This document shows positions 10,427-20,127 of a DNA stretch of 64,000 bases, piece by piece. The translations under genes were made by a program, and so were the position numbers. The notes under the pieces were generated by a model that saw nothing but the letters and a program-made list of their open reading frames with translations, had not been told where the DNA came from and made no database searches. The stretch's first letter is position 1; each line of letters opens with the position of its first letter. The DNA comes from Zelonia costaricensis. Taxonomy: Eukaryota; Euglenozoa; Kinetoplastea; Trypanosomatida; Trypanosomatidae. The stretch spans positions 60,212-124,211 of the forward strand of contig JASAOO010003549.1 of the NCBI GenBank assembly GCA_030849075.1, in the 5' to 3' direction.

Positions 10427-11517
10427 ATGTTGGAAGAGAGGAGAAAAGGAGGTGAAGTTCGGAGAGGAGACCGCAGCAACAACATGTGAAGAAGGGAAGG
10501 AGTAGGCGAAGGCTCACGACAGATGAAGCGTCTGCACTGAAGCGCACGTGGCGTGTGTCCTACCACGGGGCAAAAAAAAGGGTGAGAAACGACCCACGCC
10601 ACTCGCGACATCAAAGGCGCAGGGGGAGACGGGGCGATGAGCGAGGAAATGCGAGCACAGACACACACAAACACACCCACACTCACGGTCCGCCTCCCCT
10701 TCCCCCCCCCCCCGCACCGCACCGCACCGCCTCGACACCCCACACACGTCGCCTCCGTGTCGGCAGTGTCCTATCGCGTGCCCCCGCATTTCCCACCCCC
10801 CGCCTCTCTCCCCCTCCATCTCCTCCCTCCTTCCTTCTCTCCCTGCCCCCTGCGGTGTCTGCCGTCTTCTCCGCTTCACCTGCCAGTGAGGCACGCAAAT
10901 GACGCGAACCACCTTCCACAAGGGGATCGGAGCGGCCATAGGTGCTTGGCTGATGTGTGTGTTTGAGCTCGTCCACTCAGTTCATGTTCATGCCTTTTTT
11001 TCCTCTGTCTTTTCGTTTCTTTTTTTTCTCCTGTGCCGTATTACGTCGACACGAGACGGGTGTAGACTTCGTCGAAGCTACACGAAAAGGGTAGAGTGTC
11101 CGTCACCCGGCACAGAGCTCGCAGCGTTCCCCCTCCTCCCAGCCCAACAGGCAGTCTCGCCAGAGAAAAGCAGGAACGGCAACGGCCAGCCAAAGACGTC
11201 GGCCCGGCCATGTGAGGTCTCCGCCGGCGCGAGGCGCCTCTCGTTCACAGAATCGAGTGGCGCAGAGAGGGAGACGAAAAAGAAGCCGAGGTCTAGACTT
11301 TTGTATACATCAGAGCCGCGCTCACGTACAAACCCATACACATGCAAACACACACGCACACGCAGCGCAATACACGCACAGAAAACAAAAAAAAGAAGTC
11401 GGAGCACCAGGGAGCTCTATCCACGCAGCGGAGCATCACTCGCCACAGCGAAGCAGCCCCGGGTGGCGCAGTGGAAAACAAAAACAAATCACCACCACCA
11501 CCGCAGCAGCAGCTGCT

Positions 11518-11907
11518 TCACTCCTTTGCCTGACTAAGGTGCTGGAAGGAGGTGTGCTGCTCCTGCTCTAGGCGCTTCAGTGAGTCGTACTCGGCGACGT
11601 AGCGGTCAAGCTCCATCTGCTTCTCGCGCAGGCGGACCTGGGCCTCCTGCACGGCGCGAAAGCGCTCCTCGGCCTCACTCTCCACGATATTGCGGGAGCC
11701 GATCGCCTTGAGCTTCTCGGCCTCGATGGCCTCGCCGAGGCGCTGCACAATCGCCATCGTCCGCTGCACAAGCGCGCGGAACTCGTCCATCTTCTCTACA
11801 TAGCGCTTCTCCACCTCGACTGCCTTGACCAGCTCGTCAAACTTTTCCGGGTCGTACATGCGGATAGCCCCGTTGCTATCGAACATGATAAGCTGATCCT
11901 CGTCCAT
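11518..11907 (-). CDS. IFT20: Intraflagellar transport protein 20 (IFT20)
   Basis: 129-aa protein from an ATG at 11905-11907 (MDEDQLIMF) to TGA. IFT20 is a small coiled-coil subunit of the IFT-B complex that carries cargo along the flagellar axoneme and, in animals, links the Golgi to the cilium. The family core is clear: an Asp-Glu-Leu stretch near the N-terminus, then AEKLKAIGSRNIVES, matching the human EKMKAIGARNLLKS, and later MELDRYVAEYDSLKRLEQEQ, matching the human [20 protein letters not shown]. Length is normal for the family (about 130 aa) and nearly the whole protein is helical and charged. The frame continues upstream to a GTG, but that part is a proline-rich reading of the polypyrimidine tract, so the ATG is the better start. 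Its neighbours (APC1, 2213-aa protein) are functionally unrelated as far as can be told. Confidence 0.92.
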   Translation of the reverse strand: MDEDQLIMFDSNGAIRMYDPEKFDELVKAVEVEKRYVEKMDEFRALVQRTMAIVQRLGEAIEAEKLKAIGSRNIVESEAEERFRAVQEAQVRLREKQMELDRYVAEYDSLKRLEQEQHTSFQHLSQAKE

Positions 11908-12593
11908 GGTGCCCGTACTCTTCCTTTGCGCTCGGGGGAGGGGGGATGTGGGTGCTTTGAGGGTGTTGCAACACCGATGTGGGAAGCAGCGTCTATTCTC
12001 GGGGAAGGGGGGGGGGCGCACGCGTACGCTGCAGGTGTGGGGACAACGTGAGAACAGACGGGGCTAGGATGAAAGTGTAGAATACAGAGAGCGGGAGAAG
12101 GGGAGCGAGAGATGGCGAGGAAGCGAACGGCAAGGCAGGAGAAGCCCACCAGCAGTGTTGCGAGCATGACCGATAAAAAAAATGGGAGTTTTTTTTTACA
12201 CTTTGTGTGCACTCTCGCGCCCTCACGCACACGCAGGAAGCACGGGACGCGACAGGCTAGAGTCCGCTCGGTGCAGCAGACAGCCACCGTAGCACCGCCG
12301 TAACAACTCCCTCTCACCCTCCTGCCGTCCATCCACTGGGGCAATGGTATTGGGGACGTCGCGCGCCAGATTCTGCGTCCACATGGGGGGAGCGGTTCGC
12401 ATCCACAAGAGAAGTAAAGAAGACACGCCACCTCGGCTCGGTGGCCTCCACGCAACTCTAGGCTGTCTTCTTTTCGTCGGATTCGCGGGTCACTCGTTTT
12501 CTTTTTTGCGTTTTAGAGCCATTCTGGCCCTTGTTCTATCGAGATGAGCGTTACCACTCTGTGCCTCCGCCAACGACGCGTCCGTTTGCATTC

Positions 12594-12633
<40 letters not shown>

Positions 12634-12688
12634 CCACGGAGAGTAGAGCTCGGCGCCAGACATCGACAGCCCACGCACAACACGCCGA
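11908..12688. other. Intergenic region between APC1 and IFT20
   Basis: No gene. A purine run at 11934-11946 and a G-rich run at about 12001-12016 are polypyrimidine on the coding strand and likely direct IFT20 trans-splicing. A long perfect (CA)18 lies at 12597-12632, about 60 nt past the APC1 stop codon, so it would be (UG)18 in the APC1 3'UTR. Confidence 0.75.
12597..12632. repeat. Perfect (CA)18 microsatellite
   Basis: Thirty-six bases of uninterrupted CA, the longest dinucleotide run noticed in the window. It lies in the likely 3'UTR of APC1, where the transcript reads (UG)18. Confidence 0.95.
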
Positions 12689-15600
12689 TCACAGCAAACA
12701 GCAGCTGCAGAGCCGCTCGAGCGTAGCAAGGGGGAGCTGAGTTGTGGCTTGCAAGCCGAGCAGCGCCGAGAGGCGCCGCAAGGCGGCGGTGCTGCTGGTA
12801 TGGCTGTTGGGCTGCTCCGGCATCGCACTCATCCACGCTCCTGCAGCGACTTCTGTCTTGTCCGCCGTCTCCAGCGCCACGAACGCGCCGCGCAGCAACC
12901 GCAGCTCCCGCTGGTGGAGGCCGTAGAAGAAAAGCGCCTCGGTGACCCAACGCCCCAGCGCCGCCACGTCCACGCAGGCACTCGCCGGCGAGGCCGCATG
13001 CAGGGTCCCCTGCATCGACATCGCAGGACGTGACCCGTTTGTGTTGTCGGACAGCTCCACCAGCGCGGTGACGTCACACGGGAAGACCGCCGTGCCGTGT
13101 GGGTGCTGGGCAATGCCGTGCACCACCTCCTCCACCGAGCGGCCCTCCAAGACGAGCTGACGAAGCGGGTGAGGGGGCTGCGACCGCTGCTGCGCCTCGG
13201 CGCCGCTGGCAGACGTCGCCGTGGATGCTGTCGGCGCGCCGTGTAGGAAGAGAAAGGAGTAGCGGCGCTCCATCGCGGCCGCCATGGCCTCGGCGAAGTC
13301 GCCTGAGAGGAGCAGCTCCTCCGCGACGGCGCGTGAAAGCAGCGAGCGCTGCACCGTCAGCACAAGCTTGATGCTGTCCAAGATGGTCAAGTACGCCGCC
13401 GTTGTGGTCGTCCGCTGGCGGAACAGGCGATGCAGCCAGCCGAGAAGGCGCGACTCGAGCGGCGTGCGCGCCGAGGGCAGCCCTCGCCCACCACCGCTGC
13501 GTCCGAGTACCCCAAACGAGTCCGGCCCGGCCGCGCCACCCGACCCGCCCTCCTTCGCCATGACCCGAATCACCATGGTGGCCGACTGCGTCAGCTCCTG
13601 GCTGAAGGAATAAAAGACGAGGGGGTAGTACTGCGTACCGCGCACCTCGACCCGCTCGATCATCTCCACCGGCGGGTACAGGCACGGCGTCACCATGGTC
13701 TGCACCAACGCACCCTCCCTATGCCCCGCTGCTGGCACAGCCGCCGCACCGGCGTGGCCCTCGTCCGACCGCCCGTGGGCGTGCGGGCGGGTGCGTAGCA
13801 CAATGCGGACCGGCACCGAGACCGGCTGATGGCTCACCGCGTCCACGGCCTCCATCACGCGCGGCACCACCGCCATGCCGTACAAGTGCCGGAGTGCCTG
13901 CAGGTGGCACGTGTTGTCCTCCGGGTCCTTGGGCCACACCGGGAAGAACGCCATGAGCAGCGCCGCCACGGCAGAGATGCTGTTCGACAGCGTCAGCCGC
14001 CCGCTTCCGAGAAACAGCAGGCCCAAGCTCATCGAGATGGCCATGTGCGAGCCGTAGGCGACATTTGTGCGGCGGTGCAGCTGGTTGAGCACGGACAGCA
14101 CGCGCAGGTCACCCGTGCCCGCCATGACGAGAGTCAGCGCATTCGCACACGCCAGCAGGCACGACTCGTAGGCCCCGGTCGCGCGCTGCACGGCAGGGAT
14201 CAGCGCCTTGGTGGACCCAATCTGGCCACACAGAAAGCCCTGCAGCTCCGCAAAGATGACGTCGCGCGCCGCAGCGTCCATCGTGCCGGCGTACCGCAGC
14301 CCCAATGCCATCACATGTCCCGCCAGGCAGTGCGCCAGGTTCATGAGGAGGTAGTTCACCTGCTGCGTCGCCAGCCCCGGCACGGGCGTCTGCGTCAGCT
14401 CCAGCAGAGAGGACGGGACCTGCTCGTAGAGCCAGCGCCGCGTCGGCTCGATCGCGCTCCAGCGGACGAGCGAGGCCATCGTGCTGCGCAGGTGGCACAT
14501 GAGCGGGTTGAGCTTCTGCATCGCGGCGCGGCGGTTGGGTGGCGCCATGCGGGAGGCGATGAAGGCGTGGTCTGTCTGCAGGTACATCATGCCCAGCGCC
14601 GTTGCCGCGGCGGGGCCGGAGACGAAGACGTTGTAGGAGTCGCCCTCGTACACGCTGGCGCACGTGTGGTACGTCGCCTCCCGCTCATCCTGCGAGACGA
14701 GGGCGCGGGCAAGGAAGTGCCCCGCCTCGCCACGCCCCATCGTCTCTTCAAAGTACTCGACGCCCTCTCGCGTGGCGACGGCGAAGCTGCGCGGGGCGCC
14801 GGTCATGACGGCCAGCAGGCGCTCCTCGACATGCTGCACGCCGTGCGCCTCGCCGACGCCGAGCAGCAGCTGCCCCAAGCCAAACCCGGCCCCGAGAACG
14901 TAGCCCTCCCGCTTCGCGCAGTGCTCGTCCGTCGGCATGCGAGACAGCTCGACGAGGAGCACCTCGACAAGAAAGGTGTTGGACGGGGAGCGCTGGCACA
15001 GCAGCCCCATGGCCGCAAGCGCGGCGGTCTGCACATCGAGCGACACCTCGATGTCCTCGGCGCTCGGGTTCAGCGACTGCACGTGGACGGACAGGCAGCG
15101 AAAGACGGCCTCGTTGCCGGTGCCGCAGAAGCTGCAGCTCAGCCCCAGCATCACGGCCATCGTGGTCGCCTCCCGCCAGACGTACTGCTCCTGGCGCGAG
15201 ATGAGCAGGTAGAAGATGTCGGTGCGCTGCAGCACCGTCAGGTGGCCGAGAATGCCGGTGGCGAGCAGCAGGCCAGCACGGGAGGCGGGGTTGCCTATGT
15301 TCTTGGTCTGGTACATGACCCACTGCTTCGTGATGCTCTGCGCGGCGCTGCCGGGCGCCGCCAAGGCCGCGGCAGACGACCGCGAGGCGGCTTCGCCTCC
15401 CGCCGCACCGCCGAGCTCGCCCACTGAAGCCACTCCTGCCGTCGCATCACCACCACCAGCACCAGCATCAGCACCGACGTCGCCCGTTGCACTGCTGGAG
15501 AAAGCTGGAGGCAGTGGCAGGAACCGCAGCCCGGCAGCACACCCGTTGTGGAACAGCGGCCACATCAGCTCCTCCGTCGCCTTGCTCGCGACGTGGATGC

Positions 15601-18600
15601 CGTCGTTGGTGCGCCCACTGAGGTTGAGCGGTGGGATCGGGATGCTGTCCTGGACCTTGAAGCTCTGCGTGCACATCGTCAGCATGCCGCGACCCAGCGG
15701 CAGCGCCCGCGCGCGGGCCGACAGCAGCTCCAACGCGCCCGTGAGCTCCTCCGGGCGGTCCTCGTACCCGGCCAGCGAGATGGGCGCGACGGTGTTGAAC
15801 AGATTCTGCACCGTGTCTAGCCGAGCGTCCCGCCACGTCACGCGGAAGTCGGGCCGCACAGAGACGCCGTCGTCGTCTGAGAGCGCCGCGCGGAACTGCC
15901 GTGCCACGGCGTTCTCCTCGGCCGTCTCCACGACGTGCTGGGCAGCGCTCTGCACGCGGGCTGCGGGGGAGCTGGGCAGGCACCGATCCCGACGGCCCAC
16001 CAGGTCAAGCAGCGCCGCCGGCCACGTCGACTGGGCGCGTGCCCGGCTCTTGGCCAGTGCCTCCACCAGCGGGTAAGCCACGGCGGTGTTAAGCGTCTGC
16101 CGCACGAGCGCCGCAGACAGCCGGCGCTGCAGCAGGAGGCCGCAAATGCCCTCCCACCACGTCGCGGCAGTGACATCGGCTGCGGCGGAGTCGAGCCGCG
16201 TCGAGGAGGGCAGACTGAAGATGCCCTGGTACAGCTGCGCGACGCGGTTAGCCACCGCAATGGGGTGGGACTCCGGCAGGCGCCGCAGCAGCGGCCACGA
16301 GCCATAGACCGCGCCACCCGTGTTGGCCGGGACAGAGGCGCACGCGGCTGCCAACGCTGAACCCGTCGTGGTCGCACCGCACGTGGCCAGCCTCGAGAGC
16401 GTCACGAAGAAGCTCGGGACATCGCCGCACGCAAACTCCGCCACTGCCGACCTCGCCGCCCCTGGCGCCATCGCCGTCCCCGCAGCAGCGACGCCAGATG
16501 AAGAACGTGCCGCCCCGCTGAACTCGCCGGTCGCGGCTGGCGTTGCAGGCGTCAGAGAGTCGAACCGCCGGCGCAGAACATCCAGAGGCAGCACCGATGC
16601 GAAGTCCTGTGGTGCAGGACTCGCCGTTGTCGTCGCTACCGGGAGAGTCGGTGCTGTGGCGTCGTAGAACTCCACGTACGACGGCCACTGCACGGCGTGG
16701 CTCACGTCGCGCGCGAGGGCTGCGAGGCGCGGCAGCAGCGGCCAGAGGTGCTCCTGCGCGCGCAGGGACTCGAAGAGGAGGTGCAGCGCCACCAGCGCCA
16801 AGCCCCGCTCCTGCACGGTCCACGCACATGGGGGCGCTGCACCGCTGGAGGCGCGCCCCTGGTCCAGCGAGCCCCTCGCCTTCTCCGACGTGATCAGCAC
16901 GCCGCCCTGCGCGGTGCAGCGATCTTGGCGCGGCGCCACGCAGCGCCGGACCTGCTCCAGTGTCAGCATCGCAGGGTCGACAAACATCGACGTGTCTGCA
17001 GCTGCCACGGTGCTGGACATTGCCGCAGCCTCACGGACGCTCGCCACCGCCGCCCCGCTCTCTGGCATGCCCCCTTGCCGCAGCGGCGTCGCGACCCCGC
17101 ACGCCGCACGGACGAGGTCGGCGCTGAGGTCGAAGGCGTCGCACGCCGCACCTCGACGGCACGCCCGCCGCCACAGCGCTGTGAGCAGCTGGTACTCGAG
17201 TGCGACGACGGCTCGAGGACCGACGGCGGCGCTGAGGGCCTCGAGCACAAAGACAAGCAGTGGCTCCGTCTCCGGCAAGACGGCGGGCAGCTCCACCGCG
17301 TACGAGACAGTGCCCTCGCACCGCTGCCGGCGCCGGTGACGGGCCGGCACGCCAGCACCTCCACGTGGAGCGCCACCGATCCCACCGGCTGCACGCAAGA
17401 TCGTGGCACCATCGTCGTCCTCCCGCTCGTCCACAGCCTCCGCCGTCCCACTGGGCCACGCGTACTCGACGACGAGTCGCTGCTCGTAGTGGTACAGGAC
17501 GCTGCCGATGGGGTGCGGCACGCCGCGCACACCGTCCGCACGCCAGGACGCCGCCGTGGCCGCCCGCGTGGCCGCTCGCTCCCCCGGTTCCTGCGCGGCT
17601 TCGACGTGGTCGTTGGTGGCTGCTGCTGCTGCTGTTGTTGCTGTCCCACCCTGTGACGCGGTTCGCACTTCACCGAAGAGCTGCGGGTGTGCGGCCTGGT
17701 ACTCCTCGAGGTCCAGCGTCATGGAAATGGTGTCAGCGGACGGGGCACTCAGCAGAGACACAACGTCGTACACGGCGATGCAGTTGGGGCGCGGGTAGTT
17801 GCACACGGCGACCGGGGCAGGGTGTGGCGCACAAAGGCACGGCAGCACAAATGGAAGACCGCCGGTCGGCACGAGGAACAGCACCTCAAAGCCGCCGGCG
17901 CCGGTGCGGAGGTCAGGGGTGCGCAGGACCGTGACGGTGCCGTGACGTGCGTCGTACAGAAAAAGAACGTACTGATCCAGCGACGCGTGCACCGAGGCCA
18001 CGACGGAGACGGCGGCGTTTCTGCTGCCGGAGAGGTGCGGCACGCGCACTCGGTGTGGCCACCACTGCCACAGCATGCAGTCCAGCGCGTACTGCGGCGT
18101 CGTCGTCGCCAGGCCGAGCTCGTCGCTCTGCGTGCGGACGACTGCCAGTGATGCCGCGCACGGCTCTCCGGATTTGCCCTGGAAGAGCTCCAGCTGCGTC
18201 AGCACCGTCGCCTCGACCGAGACGTAGCGGCCCCGCACCCCGGCAGGCGACGCGGGGAGCGGGGTCGACGGGAAGCCCGTGACAGGGCTCGACGCGTCGA
18301 GGGGCACGGCGGCGCTTGTCGGGCTCGGGCTGCCCATGACAGGGCTGGAAGAGCGGGATTGGTGAAACTCGAACTGGCCCTGCGCCGTGCGACCCTCGAC
18401 ATCGCCAGAGTGCGGGCTACCCGTGCCGGCGCCGTTGACCTTCGCGGCCGCGCCGTCAGCTGGTCTGCCGGCGCTGTCGCCAGCGCATGGGTTCACCTGG
18501 TCCGAGCCACTGGCTGCCGCCGCAGTGGATGGGGGCGCACCACCACTCACGGCAGCGGGGAGAGGCACGGCGACGTAGACGGGCTTCAGCGACAGAGGCG

Positions 18601-19234
18601 CCCCCATCCACCAGAGGTCCAGTGCCGGCTTGTACAGCAGCCCGTGGTGCTCGATGGAGGTGCTGGGCGGGGGGCCCTTGTGAGACTGCCGGCTGCCCCG
18701 CACGAAGACGCCCGTGGCCGCGGCGGCGATGTCGCTCGGTGTCACGTTGTGCAGCACCAGCTCCGTCACGGTGGAGTCGGAGAGGCGGTACGCGGTGCTG
18801 ATTGTGTGGGGCTGCACAAAGGTGAAGCGGCCGTACTGATCTGCCAGCTCCTCGCGGTGGAAGACGACGAGGTACTGCTCCAGCGCTGCGCCGTCGTCGT
18901 CGGTGCCCTCGCCGTCGCTTCCGCGCACCGTGGTCGCGGTGGCGGTGGCGGCGGTGAGGGACTGCGGCGTCGCACCGGTGGGGCTGCCCGTCTCCAGCAG
19001 CGTCTGGTACACGAGTTCCGCCCGCTGCGTGCGTAGTGCCTCGCTTTCGTCCATGTCGTTCGTCGCCGAGGCCTCCCTCGCGTGGGCGCGTGCCGGCCAC
19101 TTGGCGAGGCAGACCCGCGTGATGCCGCGGTGCGTGGTGCTGAAGCAGGGCCGCTGGTGGTAGTGCAGCAGCACATCGCGTGTGCCGTCCGCCTTGCACG
19201 GCCCCACATCAATCGTGTACGGACTCCGTGACAT
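12689..19234 (-). CDS. APC1: Anaphase-promoting complex subunit 1 (APC1/Tsg24/Cut4)
   Basis: 2181-aa protein from an ATG at 19232-19234. APC1 is the largest scaffold of the APC/C ubiquitin ligase, which targets cyclin B and securin for destruction at anaphase. The decisive region is the proteasome/cyclosome (PC) repeat array at residues about 1315-1780: AGLLLATGILGHLTVL, then a VMLGLSCSFCGTGNEAVFRC block, SVHVQSLNPS, VQTAALAAMGLLCQRS, REGYVLGAGFGLGQLLLG, and finally HMAISMSLGLLFLGSGRLTLS with the HLQALRHLYGMAV block. These follow human APC1 in order and spacing. The N-terminal third (from about residue 130) has beta-rich segments broken by Ser/Ala/Gly-rich inserts, consistent with the WD40-like propeller of APC1. 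It is somewhat longer than human APC1 (1944 aa) because of such inserts. Oddly, it ends in CSCCLL, a possible lipidation motif. Confidence 0.9.
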   Translation of the reverse strand: MSRSPYTIDVGPCKADGTRDVLLHYHQRPCFSTTHRGITRVCLAKWPARAHAREASATNDMDESEALRTQRAELVYQTLLETGSPTGATPQSLTAATATATTVRGSDGEGTDDDGAALEQYLVVFHREELADQYGRFTFVQPHTISTAYRLSDSTVTELVLHNVTPSDIAAAATGVFVRGSRQSHKGPPPSTSIEHHGLLYKPALDLWWMGAPLSLKPVYVAVPLPAAVSGGAPPSTAAAASGSDQVNPCAGDSAGRPADGAAAKVNGAGTGSPHSGDVEGRTAQGQFEFHQSRSSSPVMGSPSPTSAAVPLDASSPVTGFPSTPLPASPAGVRGRYVSVEATVLTQLELFQGKSGEPCAASLAVVRTQSDELGLATTTPQYALDCMLWQWWPHRVRVPHLSGSRNAAVSVVASVHASLDQYVLFLYDARHGTVTVLRTPDLRTGAGGFEVLFLVPTGGLPFVLPCLCAPHPAPVAVCNYPRPNCIAVYDVVSLLSAPSADTISMTLDLEEYQAAHPQLFGEVRTASQGGTATTAAAAATNDHVEAAQEPGERAATRAATAASWRADGVRGVPHPIGSVLYHYEQRLVVEYAWPSGTAEAVDEREDDDGATILRAAGGIGGAPRGGAGVPARHRRRQRCEGTVSYAVELPAVLPETEPLLVFVLEALSAAVGPRAVVALEYQLLTALWRRACRRGAACDAFDLSADLVRAACGVATPLRQGGMPESGAAVASVREAAAMSSTVAAADTSMFVDPAMLTLEQVRRCVAPRQDRCTAQGGVLITSEKARGSLDQGRASSGAAPPCAWTVQERGLALVALHLLFESLRAQEHLWPLLPRLAALARDVSHAVQWPSYVEFYDATAPTLPVATTTASPAPQDFASVLPLDVLRRRFDSLTPATPAATGEFSGAARSSSGVAAAGTAMAPGAARSAVAEFACGDVPSFFVTLSRLATCGATTTGSALAAACASVPANTGGAVYGSWPLLRRLPESHPIAVANRVAQLYQGIFSLPSSTRLDSAAADVTAATWWEGICGLLLQRRLSAALVRQTLNTAVAYPLVEALAKSRARAQSTWPAALLDLVGRRDRCLPSSPAARVQSAAQHVVETAEENAVARQFRAALSDDDGVSVRPDFRVTWRDARLDTVQNLFNTVAPISLAGYEDRPEELTGALELLSARARALPLGRGMLTMCTQSFKVQDSIPIPPLNLSGRTNDGIHVASKATEELMWPLFHNGCAAGLRFLPLPPAFSSSATGDVGADAGAGGGDATAGVASVGELGGAAGGEAASRSSAAALAAPGSAAQSITKQWVMYQTKNIGNPASRAGLLLATGILGHLTVLQRTDIFYLLISRQEQYVWREATTMAVMLGLSCSFCGTGNEAVFRCLSVHVQSLNPSAEDIEVSLDVQTAALAAMGLLCQRSPSNTFLVEVLLVELSRMPTDEHCAKREGYVLGAGFGLGQLLLGVGEAHGVQHVEERLLAVMTGAPRSFAVATREGVEYFEETMGRGEAGHFLARALVSQDEREATYHTCASVYEGDSYNVFVSGPAAATALGMMYLQTDHAFIASRMAPPNRRAAMQKLNPLMCHLRSTMASLVRWSAIEPTRRWLYEQVPSSLLELTQTPVPGLATQQVNYLLMNLAHCLAGHVMALGLRYAGTMDAAARDVIFAELQGFLCGQIGSTKALIPAVQRATGAYESCLLACANALTLVMAGTGDLRVLSVLNQLHRRTNVAYGSHMAISMSLGLLFLGSGRLTLSNSISAVAALLMAFFPVWPKDPEDNTCHLQALRHLYGMAVVPRVMEAVDAVSHQPVSVPVRIVLRTRPHAHGRSDEGHAGAAAVPAAGHREGALVQTMVTPCLYPPVEMIERVEVRGTQYYPLVFYSFSQELTQSATMVIRVMAKEGGSGGAAGPDSFGVLGRSGGGRGLPSARTPLESRLLGWLHRLFRQRTTTTAAYLTILDSIKLVLTVQRSLLSRAVAEELLLSGDFAEAMAAAMERRYSFLFLHGAPTASTATSASGAEAQQRSQPPHPLRQLVLEGRSVEEVVHGIAQHPHGTAVFPCDVTALVELSDNTNGSRPAMSMQGTLHAASPASACVDVAALGRWVTEALFFYGLHQRELRLLRGAFVALETADKTEVAAGAWMSAMPEQPNSHTSSTAALRRLSALLGLQATTQLPLATLERLCSCCLL

Positions 19235-20127
19235 CCTGACGGGAGTGGGGCATCAACGCCCCTCGTTGCCCCTCGCCGCGACACAGGCACGTCAAGAGGG
19301 GGAGGTTGAGTGACACGATGGAGCGAAGAAGTGTGCGGCTGTGTGCCTCCAACACACCTGACGCGTGCCTGGGCAGGAATGAGAAAAGGTGTGTCAGATG
19401 TCCACTACGCCACCTCCGAGACAGGCGGTAGGAGAGGGCCGCCAAACAGTGGGGAGGTGGAGACAGTGATTTTGCGTTTGCCTGGGGGGAGTGCTCTATG
19501 AAGGTCGTGGCAGACAAAGACGGATACGGTGAATCTAGTGAGGAGAGAGCCGTGTACGGGCGTAATTAGGGGCGAAGGAGAAGGGGGGAGGAGGGCGAAC
19601 CCTGCACGCCGGTTGCTGCGTACGTACGCGAAGAGGGCAGGGAGTGCGAATGGTCAAGAGGGAGTCGCCGTGGGTGTCGGGCACTTCACTCCGAACGTAC
19701 AAGTGCTCGAACTGAAAGTGCGCTCTCATGCTCAACACACACAGACGCACAGAGGCACACACGCACTCGTGTGCGTCACGTCCTGCGGAGCGGGGTGGGG
19801 GCTCAAGGCAGGGGGGGGTGCGAGAAGCGTCCTGGTAGTTCGATCAGTCCACCGCCGTGTCCCTGTATTGATGCTATCCTCATTTGCGAGTGTCAGCGAC
19901 ATGGGCTGAACTGAACGAGCAGTGTTGTTGAGAAGCAGGATGAACCAAGAAAAGGAAAACACATGCGTCGCGCAGCCGCAATCCTGTTTATCCTTGCGGG
20001 CAAGGTATTGACGCCGCCGACCACAAGGAGAAGTGCGCAGTCGGGAGTCCACGTGCCGCAGACCCAACGAAGCAGACGAACACACACACACACACACACA
20101 CTCACACACTCGCACGCACATCCGCTT
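19235..20127. other. Intergenic region upstream of APC1
   Basis: No gene supported. A purine-only run at 19574-19595 (polypyrimidine on the coding strand) is a candidate splicing signal for APC1, about 340 nt from its ATG. A (CA)10 run lies at 20081-20100 next to the stop codon of the upstream gene. Confidence 0.7.

Larger units (their letters stand above)
8746..11517. other. Intergenic region, 2.8 kb, extremely low complexity
   Basis: No gene supported. Expected content is the IFT20 3'UTR and the 5'UTR of the 2213-aa gene. It contains (GT)n near 8926-8942, (CA)n near 9161-9174 and 10005-10020, poly-A runs near 9808-9818 and 9964-9975, a poly-T run near 10381-10394, a (GGT)n run near 10405-10426, a poly-C run near 10704-10714, and one unresolved base (N) at 9048. 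Open frames up to 299 aa on the plus strand are runs of Lys/His/Thr from these repeats and resemble no protein. Confidence 0.7.

Noticed and set aside
11908..12021. 38-residue N-terminal extension of IFT20
   Set aside because: Starts at GTG, reads through the polypyrimidine tract as polyproline, and is absent from the IFT20 family.
13829..15427. 532-aa plus-strand frame inside APC1
   Set aside because: Antisense shadow created by the strong GC3 bias of the APC1 coding strand; the minus strand encodes clear PC repeats there.
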